Assembly: GCA_011947345.1 (NCBI GenBank)
Contig: JAAVTG010000697.1
Coordinates: 620,001 to 684,000 of the forward strand
Length of the DNA stretch: 64,000 nt
Direction: 5' to 3'
Source of the DNA: Phytophthora quininea
Taxonomy: Eukaryota > Oomycota > Peronosporomycetes > Peronosporales > Peronosporaceae
Below, piece after piece: positions 54,513 through 64,000 of the stretch (positions within the stretch are counted from its first letter, which is position 1; each line of letters opens with the position of its first letter). The translations under genes and the position numbers were made by a program. Under the pieces are notes generated by a model. That model saw only the letters and a program-made list of their open reading frames with translations, was not told the origin of the DNA and did no database searches.

Positions 54513-56780
54513 ATGCCCCAAAGACTGTTCGGTGGGGGCACTCGCAGGACAATCGCTCTCTTCATCACCGCTGGGCTCTACGGAACCTACGAGTCCGTAA
54601 CTCAAATTACACCGACGGACCAGTCCGACATCTTCACGCCGGTCTTCAACGCCGAGGAACCCCGCAGAGCCTCTTCAATCACACCCACGAGCACAGCACC
54701 TTCCTGCCGCCCAAGTTCCTCGCGCCCGGCCTCGTCGGCAAGCGCGCCATCCCCACCAACAATTGGTGGGGAACATGATCGGCTCCACGCCCAACGACGA
54801 CGAGGACGTGCAGCCCGTCTGGACCAACCCGTACAGCGTCACGCCCTCCATCCTCCGCCAGCCCCTCGGCCTCACCATGAACTACCCCTACACGACGCGC
54901 AAATTCGGCGGTGGCCTCACGGGCAACGGCGACGCCGAGATGTACTACCTGCACGGCCAGGTGCCCGAGTTCGCCTTCTCGGCCACCGAGTTCTCCAACT
55001 CGTCGCGTCCGCGCTTCGAGGTCTTCGACTGGGACGACCTCAGCGTGATGCTGCGGTTCGCGCTCAAGACCGACGCCAGCAAGAAGTTCGAGTCGACGCT
55101 CGTCAGCGGCATGGCGTTCGTCACGGCGCACTACACGGAGTTGACCCCGCGCTTCGCCATGGTGCATGCCATCCACACCATCAACGGTCTCACCCCGCCG
55201 AGACCGCCAGCAAGGATCTGACCAACAACCGGTTCGTGATCGAGTTCGACAACGACGCCGTCTGGACGCTCTACTTCTCCACCGCCGTCTCGCTGCACTT
55301 CGCCGGCAACTCCACACTCGAGATGGCCAGGCCGTTCACTGGCACCGCTCGCGTCGCCATGATCCCGGACCCGTCGGCGCAGGAGCAAGCCATCTTCGAC
55401 AAGGCGGCCAGCTGCGTCCTCGAGGGCGGCCGCGTCGAGGCTTACGACGAGAACGCCTACACGTACAAGTGGCAAACCAGCGGCGACTGCGAGGCCAACG
55501 GCATGCTCCACTACGCACAGGTCCACCACGTCGACTCGCTCGACCGATCCACTGCCATCGAGGCGGAGGGCGTGGCCGCGCACTCCACCACGCGCGGGCT
55601 CATGCAGGGCCTGCTCACCAAGACGAGTCCTCCAGAGTGGCGCATGGTCGAGACCAGAGACTTCCCCATCGACTTCTACCCGCCGCGGAAACCCGACGCC
55701 AGCGTCGTCGAAGCCTACAACATGAAGAAGACGCTGGAGAACGACATCAAGAACTCGACGTGGGAGATGCCGCTGTTCCAGAGCTACTACTACAACGGCA
55801 AGGCCGCGCAGAAGTACGCGTCGCTCTGCCTCATGGCTGCCGACCCGGCCGTCGTCGGCGATGACGACACGCTGCTCCCGCACTGCATCTCTAAGCTCGA
55901 GACCGTGCTGACCCCGTTCCTCAACAACTTGTGGCTCTACCCGCTCAACTACGATACCGTGTACCGCGGCGTCGTAAGCTCGCAGGGCTTCGCCATGAAT
56001 GACCCGAACGTCGACTTCGGCAACACCATGTACAACGACCACCACTACCACTACGGCTACTGGGTCGTCACCGCCGCCATCGTCAACAAGCTCGACCCGT
56101 CGTGGTCGAGGCTGTCGGAAATGAACCGCATGGCCGGCTTCCTCGTGCGCGACGTCGCCAACCCATCGGACGCAGACCCGCACTTCCCCAAGTTCCGCAG
56201 CCTCGACTGGTTTCGCGGCCACTCGTACTCGCACGGCATCACGCCGTTCGCCGACGGCAAGGACGAGGAGAGCACGTCCGAGGACATGAACTTCTACTAC
56301 GGCATGGCCATGCTGGGCCAGGCCACGGGTGACAAGCATCTCGAGACGCTTGGCCGCCTGCTCGTCAAGCTCAACGCGCGCGCCATCCGGACCTACTTCC
56401 TGCTCGAGGACGGCAACCGCGCCCATCCGGACCGCTACCGCGACAACAAGGTCATGGGCATCCTCTTCGACAACAAGGTCAACTACGCCACGTGGTTCAG
56501 CGGCGAGAAGTACGCGATCCACGGCATCCAGATGATCCCGGCCACGGCCGTCACCGAGTTTGTGCGCACGAGAGACTTCGTCCAGCAGGAGTGGAGCCAC
56601 ATCCTGTCGCGCGAGCCCATCGTGCAGAACGACGACCTGGACAACCCGTGGCTCTCGCTGCTCTACATGAACTACGCCACGGTGGACAAGGACCTGGCCC
56701 TCAAGAAGCTCAGCACCGTCGCCATGGATGACGGGCTCTCCCGGTCCTGGGCGCTCTACATCGCAGCCACGCGGCCGTAA
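54513..56780 (+). CDS. GH81 endo-1,3-beta-glucanase, copy B
   Basis: Nearly identical to copy A from about residue 33 onward, in opposite orientation. The first 32 residues (MPQRLFGGGTRRTIALFITA) differ from copy A but keep the MPQ start, a basic stretch and a hydrophobic anchor followed by GLYG, so they look homologous but diverged. Catalytic region as in copy A, intact around FADGKDEESTSEDMNFYYG. One-base losses lie in the C4 run near 54659-54662 and the G4 run near 54769-54772 (both shared with copy A), and a third in the C4 run 55195-55198, where copy A has five C. At the 51397-equivalent position copy B is unbroken (LSEMNRMAGF). Confidence 0.92.
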   Translation: MPQRLFGGGTRRTIALFITAGLYGTYESVTQITPTDQSDIFTPVFNAEEPRRASSITPTSTAPSCRPSSSRPASSASAPSPPTIGGEHDRLHAQRRRGRAARLDQPVQRHALHPPPAPRPHHELPLHDAQIRRWPHGQRRRRDVLPARPGARVRLLGHRVLQLVASALRGLRLGRPQRDAAVRAQDRRQQEVRVDARQRHGVRHGALHGVDPALRHGACHPHHQRSHPAETASKDLTNNRFVIEFDNDAVWTLYFSTAVSLHFAGNSTLEMARPFTGTARVAMIPDPSAQEQAIFDKAASCVLEGGRVEAYDENAYTYKWQTSGDCEANGMLHYAQVHHVDSLDRSTAIEAEGVAAHSTTRGLMQGLLTKTSPPEWRMVETRDFPIDFYPPRKPDASVVEAYNMKKTLENDIKNSTWEMPLFQSYYYNGKAAQKYASLCLMAADPAVVGDDDTLLPHCISKLETVLTPFLNNLWLYPLNYDTVYRGVVSSQGFAMNDPNVDFGNTMYNDHHYHYGYWVVTAAIVNKLDPSWSRLSEMNRMAGFLVRDVANPSDADPHFPKFRSLDWFRGHSYSHGITPFADGKDEESTSEDMNFYYGMAMLGQATGDKHLETLGRLLVKLNARAIRTYFLLEDGNRAHPDRYRDNKVMGILFDNKVNYATWFSGEKYAIHGIQMIPATAVTEFVRTRDFVQQEWSHILSREPIVQNDDLDNPWLSLLYMNYATVDKDLALKKLSTVAMDDGLSRSWALYIAATRP

Positions 56781-56872
56781 CGCAGTCGACGGCGACAGAT
56801 ATGAGGGCGTTGCTGTAATCGCCTTGTATAGTACCCAGTCGGAAAACCAAATAGATTTCTCTCGTCATCAAC
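54610..56872 (+). repeat. inverted repeat arm B (2,263 bp)
   Basis: Partner of the arm at 50644-52906. Homology starts abruptly at the codons for TDQSDIFTPVFNAEE and ends about 90 bp past the stop codon, shortly before the secreted cystatin gene. Confidence 0.9.
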
Positions 56873-56940
56873 ACGTTGCTTGTTATCTGGTTACCCACAC
56901 ACCCAGCTAGACAGTAACACGTTTGCCAAGTTGAGGAGTT

Positions 56941-57282
56941 CTAGGCCTCTCGGATTGTTGTTGCGCGCGTTGTATGGGTCCACGGTTGCTCGAATACACT
57001 CACGATAAATCGTCGGGTGGATGCACAGGAAGTAGGTCCGCAATTCGCTCCACGAGAGATACGGCAGCCATCGATCACGAATTCGTAGTTCATGCCAGCA
57101 ACCACTTGAGCACATACCGACACAATCGCTCGAACGCACACGTCCGTCCTTGACAATGCTTGCACTAAGACAGCTCGGGTGTCGGGGGTAGCCGAGGCCG
57201 GCGACCACCCTCCATACAGTCCTTGGGCAGATACCGCGCTAATCATCGCCAGTACGAACAACAACATAGCTAGGCACTTCAT
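56941..57282 (-). CDS. secreted cystatin-like cysteine protease inhibitor (EPIC-like)
   Basis: I chose the ATG at 57282 because it opens a signal peptide (MKCLAMLLFVLAMISAVSAQ); the frame extends 14 codons further upstream. The mature part starts with GLYGGWSPASATPD, giving the N-terminal Gly-Gly. It then has the first-loop motif QVVAG in VCAQVVAGMNYEF and the Pro-Trp in VFEQPWTHTT, plus five cysteines. This is the layout of Phytophthora EPIC inhibitors, which act in the plant apoplast on papain-like proteases; the target here is not known. About 113 residues, frame intact. It is related to the cystatin at 48490-48782, which lies across the GH81 inverted repeat. Confidence 0.87.
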   Translation of the reverse strand: MKCLAMLLFVLAMISAVSAQGLYGGWSPASATPDTRAVLVQALSRTDVCVRAIVSVCAQVVAGMNYEFVIDGCRISRGANCGPTSCASTRRFIVSVFEQPWTHTTRATTIREA

Positions 57283-57463
57283 GTTGGGCGATGAATTCGA
57301 CGATAAGAGTTGACCAGATGTCAATCTCGATCATGTCAGCGCTTTCCGAAGATATCCCTCGTGATGGGCTGCGTTAAACGCGAGTGTGAGCCTCTCAATG
57401 GAATAGTTGACACACTAGGAACAAGCGATTCGATGTCGCCATTATGTGTTGCGGTCGCACGGT

Positions 57464-60400
57464 TTAGAATTGATACCTGCACGTGATTATTTGGGGTAGT
57501 TCGTCGAACTTTTGGTCCTGGGGTTGAGCTTTGTTCTGGATCGGGCTCGCTGGCGTGACAGCCACGCTCACCGCAAAGTGACGAAGCGCTTTAACAGCGT
57601 CTTTCGGTAATTTGTGACCCCAACGCTGCTCTGTGATGACACGCGCAAGGATATGGAAGAGAGCACTGCCACCGCTAAGCGTTGAAAGAGACCCCACCAG
57701 AATCAGCTTTTGCTTCGCTCGAGTCAAGGCCACGTTGATGCGACGCCAATCCGTCAGTAGTTCGCCCACGTGATGTTCTTGATTGCAGCGAACGAACGAT
57801 ACCAAAATGACGTCTTTGTCTTTGCCCTGGTACTTATCAATAGTGCTTACTTCAACTTCATGGAGCCATTCTTTCCTCCAGTTCTCCGACACGCAGCGAC
57901 TCTAGCCAGATGCTCTTTGACCAACGCAACTTGGGACCGAAACGGGGATATGACTGCAACTTCCGCAGCTGAGACCGATCCGAGGACTAGTAACTCCACC
58001 ATTCCAGCAATCACTTGCGCCTCCACGACGTTCTCCATGCGGCGACGGAGTCTGCTACCAGTTTGTTCACTGCTGCGATTCTCCCCAGTCTCTCCACCCA
58101 TCGAGTCAGTGTCGAAAAAGACGACACCTTGATTGTTGTTCAGCACTCGAATAGGCCACGACACGTTCTGCCGTTGGTGCTCCCACCGCAACTTCAAATG
58201 GTTGGAGGCGACTGCAAACGAGCCGCACTTGAGCTTGTCACCATACACCAAGCGATTAGCCAGCAGCATGATGTCCTTGTTCATACGGTACTGGTACGAC
58301 AGTTGCTGACTTGCCTCGGGGTGAGCTTCCGTTAGCCGCCGAAACAGACTCACGTCCATTCCGTCCTTTCGAGCTTGGGCATTTGCAACAAGTGGCGGCA
58401 GTTGGTAGTGATCACCCACCAGTACAAATGTGTCAGCACAGCGCAAAGGCCCCATAACGATGGGCTGTGTGATTTGAGTAGCCTCATCGACGATGCAAAA
58501 GTCAAAGCGGCGCTTTGAGAAGAGAACGTGGCTGTTTATGCTCAAACACGTGCACCCCACGAGCTGAGCATTGACCATTTTTGCCTCCATAGCCTGCACA
58601 CTTGAGATATTCTCGCGTTCGGCTTGTCTGTCGAGTGTGTATTCTGCAAGTGCCGGGTGTACTTGTGCAACGTTGCCGATCCGAAGCATAGGAATGTTAC
58701 AACCGAGGAGCTTTAAAAGAAGGTTATCCACAGCCGAGTGAGTGTAGCTAGTTATCAGCACGGAGAAACCGAGAAACAATAGTACCCTCACTGTGAAGGC
58801 AATCGTCGCTGTCTTGCCCGTACCAGGCATCCCCAGCACCAACGCGTAATCGAGACTACTAAGTATTTTGTGTACTGCGCGTTGCTGGTCAATATTCAGC
58901 TCAGAAAACGCGTTGAGCAGCGCAGGGCCTTGAGCGGCCACTATGCCGTGGGGGTCGTCAGTGGCCAACTTTTGACAACGCTGCTTCACCAACTCCGCGA
59001 ACATACACGGCTTGACATGGGGGCGAGAAAGATGCACAATCAAGTTTCGCCTTCGTGAGTCGCCTACGCCTGAGGTTTTGTCGTTACTAGCTCCACCATT
59101 TCCTCTAGCTGATTCAATCAATGAACTCATACGCGCTTGCAATTCCGGCCGGTTCGATAACATTGTGCCGGCCGAAACAGCTTCGGGAGGAGTTCCAATA
59201 AATAAACGCACGAGATTTTCTTTCGCGCGACGCAAACCACTCATGATGGCGTCTTTATCTAGACGCCACGTATACTCGTTTCCAACGACTGACTTTCCGT
59301 TCGTAACAATCGATGGGATTGATTGCCGGGCCTCGATAGTAATTAGTCCGTGCTCAATCTTGCGGACAGTCGCTCGTGAAATGTGAACAAGCAAACGCTT
59401 GCCATCCAGCGACTCAGCTGACAAGATAACTCGATCGTCCACGCGAAATCTCACACCAGCAAATGACTTTGGTAGCGCTGGCGCAGCGCTCATCTCAGCC
59501 GGGGTATTGCTGTTTCGCCTTCGTTGGTCACGAATAAATCGCAACGTTCGTTTTGCTCCAGATTCTGGATGCGCTGGGTCGTCAGCCACCAATCGGAGGC
59601 TTGCAATGCATGTGCTGCTCTCCTGAGCCAGCTCTCGCTTCCATCCCACCTGAAGCCACAGCGCTCGGAGATTTTTTCTGCATGTTGTTGCTCCAGATCT
59701 ATTAGTCGATTCCAATGCCTGAAATAAGCCAAGTCCTCGTCGCGCAAATGGTCCGTCATTTGTGTGAACAACTCATCCAACCCGCTAGACTCCGCTGAGC
59801 CATTTTCTGTCGAGGCATGGTGCAAGATGCATTCATGCCTTTGGAAGCAGCGCTCGCACTCTCTGCGATTCCGAAGCATAGGTGGAAACACCTGGGCGGA
59901 AGTTGAACTTCCAATAGCCTTGACTTTCGCCATCGCACTGGCGAATGTATTCCGCGCCATGATCAACCCACGAAGATAAGAGGCCAACGCTGCGATGCGG
60001 TTTGTTTCGATCGGGGGAACGTAGATAAGCAAACCTTCTTGGCATCGTTGTCGATAGCGCTCGCTCAGCAGCAACGTGTACAAAATCACCTGGCCATGAT
60101 GCTCAGCACCCGCGTATTTTTTGCTTCCCGTTTTGAGCTCCACCGGCAGCACGCCATTGGCATTTGATTCATGGCTAACCCTTCTTTCCACCCCCGTCAT
60201 AGTGCCTTCAACAGAAGCGTCGGTTGCCCCCTTCAGGCCCCATTTAATGGACCACATCATTTCTTCGGTAGCCAAAATGCGGCTCACGCGAACTTTGGAT
60301 CCATTTGATGGTTGCTCGTTCAAGTTTGTGCCGAAACCGGCCATGGCTTCAGCGACCCACTTGCGGAAATCTTCTATTACCTTGTGTAGCTCTATCATGG

Positions 60401-62111
60401 CGTTATCTTCGCTCAGTCCGCATTCGACAAGACCTAGAATACTGTCTCCATCACGTGAACGTCAGTTAATATTACAATACAGTGCAGGGGGATGACAGGC
60501 ATGCACGTACTTTGAACTCACAATTCTTTTAGCCTCACGATGAAGGCTTTCACTGCTACGAAGATTCTTTGTAAGTGTGGACTCGAACAGGTCGTGCTTG
60601 AGCGTACCAAGAAAAGCCTTTTGCCCTGTTGGTTGACCGACAGCAAGAGTTTCCCGCAACACTGCCCGACGCAAACAACCCAAACTTGTTGTCACACTGG
60701 TGGGTGAGACCTGCAACACGAGTACAAGAACGATTAGTAAGAAATCCCATTCATGAATTTAAACCGTTTAGCGTACCAGAAGGTCCGGGTGCACAATTAC
60801 GATATTGTGTTTGTCGTCGACCATAATGCGGGGCGAGTGCCCCATTAAGAGCCTGTCGTCCCCGTTGTGCGAGAAAAACCCGCTTCTGTCCACCTCGGTG
60901 AAGACGATATTGATCGTATCGCCAGCTTCGACGGTCACATCATACCAGGCATCCAAGAGCACAGCTTCCAGTTGCATGTCCTGGTCATCTAACAGTCGCA
61001 AAAGGAGCGAGCGATTATCAACATTGCGATCCACTTCCAAAATCAAAAGCGCCTGTAGCTCTCGGAGATCTCGAGCTGCTGGGCTGTAGTGGCGGTATTT
61101 AGTGGTCGCACTGCAGAAGGAGTGATCGGAGATGGTTTCCTGGGAACTCCAGTCGGCGCGCCACAAGAAGGCATCGGCCGTGGCGTTAGTGCAAGGTTCT
61201 GTGAAGACACATCCTCCGTCTGCGACTGCGATTGCACCTGAGAGGTTCCTGGTGCAGCTTGACTCTCCAATCGATCCAGCAGCGCCCAAGACTCGGTCAT
61301 CAGATCCCCCAGTCGTCCGGAGAGAACTCTTCTTCCTTCTTCGTTTGCAGTGCTGTTTTAGCAGGAGGTGGAGTCTCGTGGTGTGATGGCTGTATTTCTT
61401 TCTCCAGTGGCTGCGTCTCGTTCTCTGATGGCTGCGTTTCCTCTGGTAGCTCCGTCACTTTGCCGTGCAATTGTGTCACGTCCTGCGTCCTCAAGGAGCG
61501 CGGCGATAACGTCCCAGTGGACGAATAACTTGGAGCTGGCGTCAACCCTGTCATGTGTTCCTCCTCCTCCGTCACGTCTTCTGCACTGTCTTGCTGATAC
61601 TTGACACTTGTCGCCTCTGGACTGGCGTACTTTAGCTCCATCTGATCTAGCACATTGAAGAGCTCCTCCTGCGAGTCTCCTCTCTCTGTGGATTTCCTTC
61701 TGCTCTGCTTGCCAGGACTAAACATCAGCAGTCTGGACGTCGCTGCAACAAACAAACTTAACAAAGATTCTATCAACTTTTCAACAAAAAGTCCCTACCA
61801 TTCTCCTCAAGACTGAGATTCGTCGCCTTCCGCTTGCCACGTGCCCCCTGTGTCTTGTGCTTGGCCTCTTCCTGTGTGGACGGCGGCGACTGCTGACTGG
61901 CACGCGCCAGCCGCCCCACGAAGCCCTGCATCTCCCTACGCACCGCCATCTTGCCAGTGCCAGACACTTTGATCTGCTTGTCGACGGGCGAGTCCTTCCA
62001 CACGACCTTGGACTCGCCCGAGCCGGGAGTGCGGCCGCTGGACAAGCCTGAACGCTTCCGGGAGCGCCGCGGCGTCTCGTGGCGCGATCGCTTGCGCTTC
62101 GTCTTGTCCAT
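57464..62111 (-). CDS. DNA2: DNA replication ATP-dependent helicase/nuclease DNA2
   Basis: Okazaki-flap and end-resection nuclease-helicase of about 1,486 residues. The start at 62111 opens a basic, nuclear-localisation-like tail (MDKTKRKRSRHETPRRSRKR). Introns at 61798-61743, 60776-60711 and 60510-60442 fit in phase. The nuclease part has LGCLRRAVLRETL, GTLKHDLFE, LPVELKTGSKKY and RRECERCFQRHEC, the last with Fe-S cysteines. The helicase part has GMPGTGKTATIAF, CIVDEATQITQP, GDHYQLPPLVANA, STIDKYQGKDKDVILVSFVR and NVALTRAKQKLILVG. One-base losses lie near 61308-61312, 61107-61110, about 59550 and about 57885. The first 270 residues are low-complexity and longer than in human DNA2 (about 1,060 residues). 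It is divergent from the bZIP gene. Confidence 0.95.
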
Positions 62112-62753
62112 CGGAAAAGTTGCAGTATCGGTAAAGTGAATTTTACATTAGTTGAAGCATTTTTGGGGAAAAGTATATCCCCGTTTCTACCAGTTGCTGT
62201 GAGTAGTCTTGTGCTGGCTCTAGTAATGGTGATTGCCTCCTCATTTTTTAATGACATCGTCAACGCTTTCACCGATTCCGTCGTCCCGATTGTCCAATAA
62301 TGAGAATTGAAGTCCCTGGACAGCAAGTTCGACTGCTGCCTCGAGAAGGGTTGATGTTAGCTGTGCAGATGAACCACAGTATGGTGCATCTGTATGCTTG
62401 GTACGGAGATAACGTTTTCACGGATTGCACTTGTTGCGAGACACGCCGCGTTGCTGCTATTATCCATATTCACATTCCTGGCGTATGTTTTTCCAAGTGT
62501 GTCGCCACGCTGGATAGGATCGAGCCGCGAGGAGATACCATCAGTGATGATCAATTCACGTAGGCATGCATCAGCTGGGAGCTTTTTTGTGGCTCCTAGC
62601 ACCATAAACCGTGACTGAGCAGTCTGATGATAACGTTTTCGTGCTTGCAAGCGTAGGGTACGGACATGGGTCCTCGGGCTGTGCTTGCCCGGCAAGTTGC
62701 CGGCGTCTTGCCAGTCCCGTGATCATTTCCGAATTGGCACTTGGCAGCACACA
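62112..62753. promoter_or_regulatory. divergent intergenic region, DNA2 / bZIP
   Basis: A 642-bp gap between two divergent starts. Short frames only; nothing recognised. It presumably carries both promoters. Confidence 0.4.
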
Positions 62754-63875
62754 ATGCCTGCAGTCCGCATTTCGCGCTACCCGCAGCAAATGGAGTATGT
62801 CCTGGACGACATTTTCAACCGCTTCGACCCCGAGCACTTGACCCACCGCCTCACCTCCGACACGATCGGTCAAGTCCTCCAACGAGCGTCTCCCGGTGGC
62901 TTCGGGTCGTTTGCAGACAAGAGTGCCGAGATTGATGCTACCAGGCTGTCGTCAAGTGTGCCACCACCACCGCGTCCAGTGACGCTAGCGTCAAAGGCTT
63001 TGACCAAAAGCATTCCCAAGACTCCAACAACACAGCAAATGAAGACTGTTCCTGCTGGTAACAAGCCCAAGCGCAAGCGAGTCTACGCCAAAACAGAACG
63101 GCGACGCCTGCAGTGCCTCGCAAGCCAAAAGCGCTACATTCAGAGGCAGAAAAACTATACCAAGAATCTCGAGGCCACTGTGGCTCAGCTCAAGCACGAG
63201 ATCCCGTTGCTGCAAACTCGCCACAGCAAACTTCTCTCGACTGAGAGATCGGCCATCTGGAAAGTGGGGGTCGAGTGCTTCCAGCTATTCGGTTATGGCA
63301 TCCGTTCAGAATCGCAGAGTCTGGGGAAGACAGGGATCAAATACCCCGAGAAGCGTCAGCAAATGGCGTTCCTGAGAGCGACGATGGCGGCCAACATCTC
63401 TTTAGGGGGACTGGAAGGACCCGAGGCGATCTTTGAGCAAGTATGGCGCTACTCGACCTACTTCGACGACCACTACTTGAAGCTCGATCATATTAACCAA
63501 GTGTCGAGGCAAGCTATTATCACCTCTGCAACGCTTACCGTCGTCGTGTCAGAGCTTACACTCCAGCAAGTGTTTCCTGGCCTGTTGAGCCGAGCAAAAC
63601 GTCAAGGTGAGCACGACCGAGGCGAGATTCTACGAACGAAGTTGCTCGGCCAACGACTGCGCATCTCGTGTACGTTTTGCATGGAATGGGACGACTCCAC
63701 CAGACAAGTTGTACGAATGGAGCACCACGTTGACTTCCTGCCCCCGCTCGCGCAGCTACTCGGGACGTTGGAAAATGCCGCCTTCGCGCTCAATCAATCA
63801 ACGATTGCATCCAACAGCGCCATCGGCGAGCACGGTGTCTATAACCCCATAGCATTTAACCAGCGACGTATTTGA
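62754..63875 (+). CDS. oomycete-type bZIP transcription factor candidate
   Basis: A 373-residue protein from the ATG at 62754 (MPAVRISRYPQQMEYVLDDI). A basic region near residues 115-135 reads KRVYAKTERRRLQCLASQKR, followed by YIQRQKNYTKNLEATVAQLK and HEIPLLQTRHSKLL as the zipper helix. By my alignment the normally invariant Asn of the bZIP basic region is replaced. The C-terminal 200 residues form a folded domain (WKVGVECFQLFGYGIRSESQ, FLRATMAANISLGGLEGPEA, AIITSATLTVVVSELTLQQV, ISCTFCMEWDDSTRQVVRME) typical of a large oomycete bZIP group, with unknown function. The frame is intact. After the stop at 63875 I see nothing to the window end. Confidence 0.75.
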   Translation: MPAVRISRYPQQMEYVLDDIFNRFDPEHLTHRLTSDTIGQVLQRASPGGFGSFADKSAEIDATRLSSSVPPPPRPVTLASKALTKSIPKTPTTQQMKTVPAGNKPKRKRVYAKTERRRLQCLASQKRYIQRQKNYTKNLEATVAQLKHEIPLLQTRHSKLLSTERSAIWKVGVECFQLFGYGIRSESQSLGKTGIKYPEKRQQMAFLRATMAANISLGGLEGPEAIFEQVWRYSTYFDDHYLKLDHINQVSRQAIITSATLTVVVSELTLQQVFPGLLSRAKRQGEHDRGEILRTKLLGQRLRISCTFCMEWDDSTRQVVRMEHHVDFLPPLAQLLGTLENAAFALNQSTIASNSAIGEHGVYNPIAFNQRRI

Positions 63876-64000
63876 TTCACCTCGACAGCGTGAAGGATGC
63901 CTGTACAGATAGCATATCAATATTTGCTGAACCACAGCGCTCCGAAGGAAAAAAGTGTACAAGTTTACAATTCGCTCTAGCCGATCGCTTGCCTATGATG

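Overview
The window looks like nuclear DNA of an oomycete, most likely Phytophthora or a close relative. The genes are dense and GC-rich. Introns are rare and mostly 60-75 bp with GT-AG ends. Many gene pairs are divergent and only 100-260 bp apart. Lineage markers include an RXLR-EER type secreted protein, two cystatin-like protease inhibitors of the EPIC kind, glucanases of family GH81, an oomycete-style bZIP factor, ciliary proteins (zoospore flagella), and a degraded Fanzor nuclease beside a DD34E mariner-type transposase. I saw no rRNA, tRNA or CRISPR array.

Layout. 1-14.8 kb is housekeeping and flagellar: DUF1853-like protein (cut by the left edge), EF-hand phosphatase, V-ATPase subunit A, NOB1 with an unusual pair of CCCH fingers, a CCDC177-like coiled coil, an SPRTN/Wss1 protease, CFAP45 and a hexose-6-phosphate epimerase. 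14.9-25.2 kb holds a membrane-anchored alginate-lyase-like protein, an RXLR-type secreted protein, an MLF protein, an interrupted unrecognised gene, a multi-pass membrane protein, ELP5, a surface protein, an FKBP/TPR protein and RPS25. 25.5-33.2 kb holds an unrecognised gene, DHX35, a PX protein and a cyclic-nucleotide-dependent kinase. 33.3-38.9 kb is a mobile-element island: a Fanzor relic, then a transposase gene convergent with a second unknown gene. 39-50.6 kb holds two unknown genes, a second PX protein, a long unknown protein, a myosin, an intracellular cystatin and an ankyrin/U-box protein. 50.6-56.9 kb is a near-perfect 2.26-kb inverted repeat carrying two divergent GH81 glucanase genes. 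The window ends with a secreted cystatin, DNA2 and a bZIP factor.

Sequence quality. Nearly every long gene, including conserved single-copy housekeeping genes, is broken by losses of exactly one base, usually inside a homopolymer run. I count roughly 40, all in the same direction (one base missing). This is best explained by uncorrected homopolymer errors in the assembly rather than mass pseudogenisation. I therefore annotate such loci as genes and give the break points. Genes that appear broken beyond this pattern are the Fanzor relic and possibly the 18.8-20.0 kb locus. Coordinates of multi-exon genes are given as the full span, with exon limits in the evidence.
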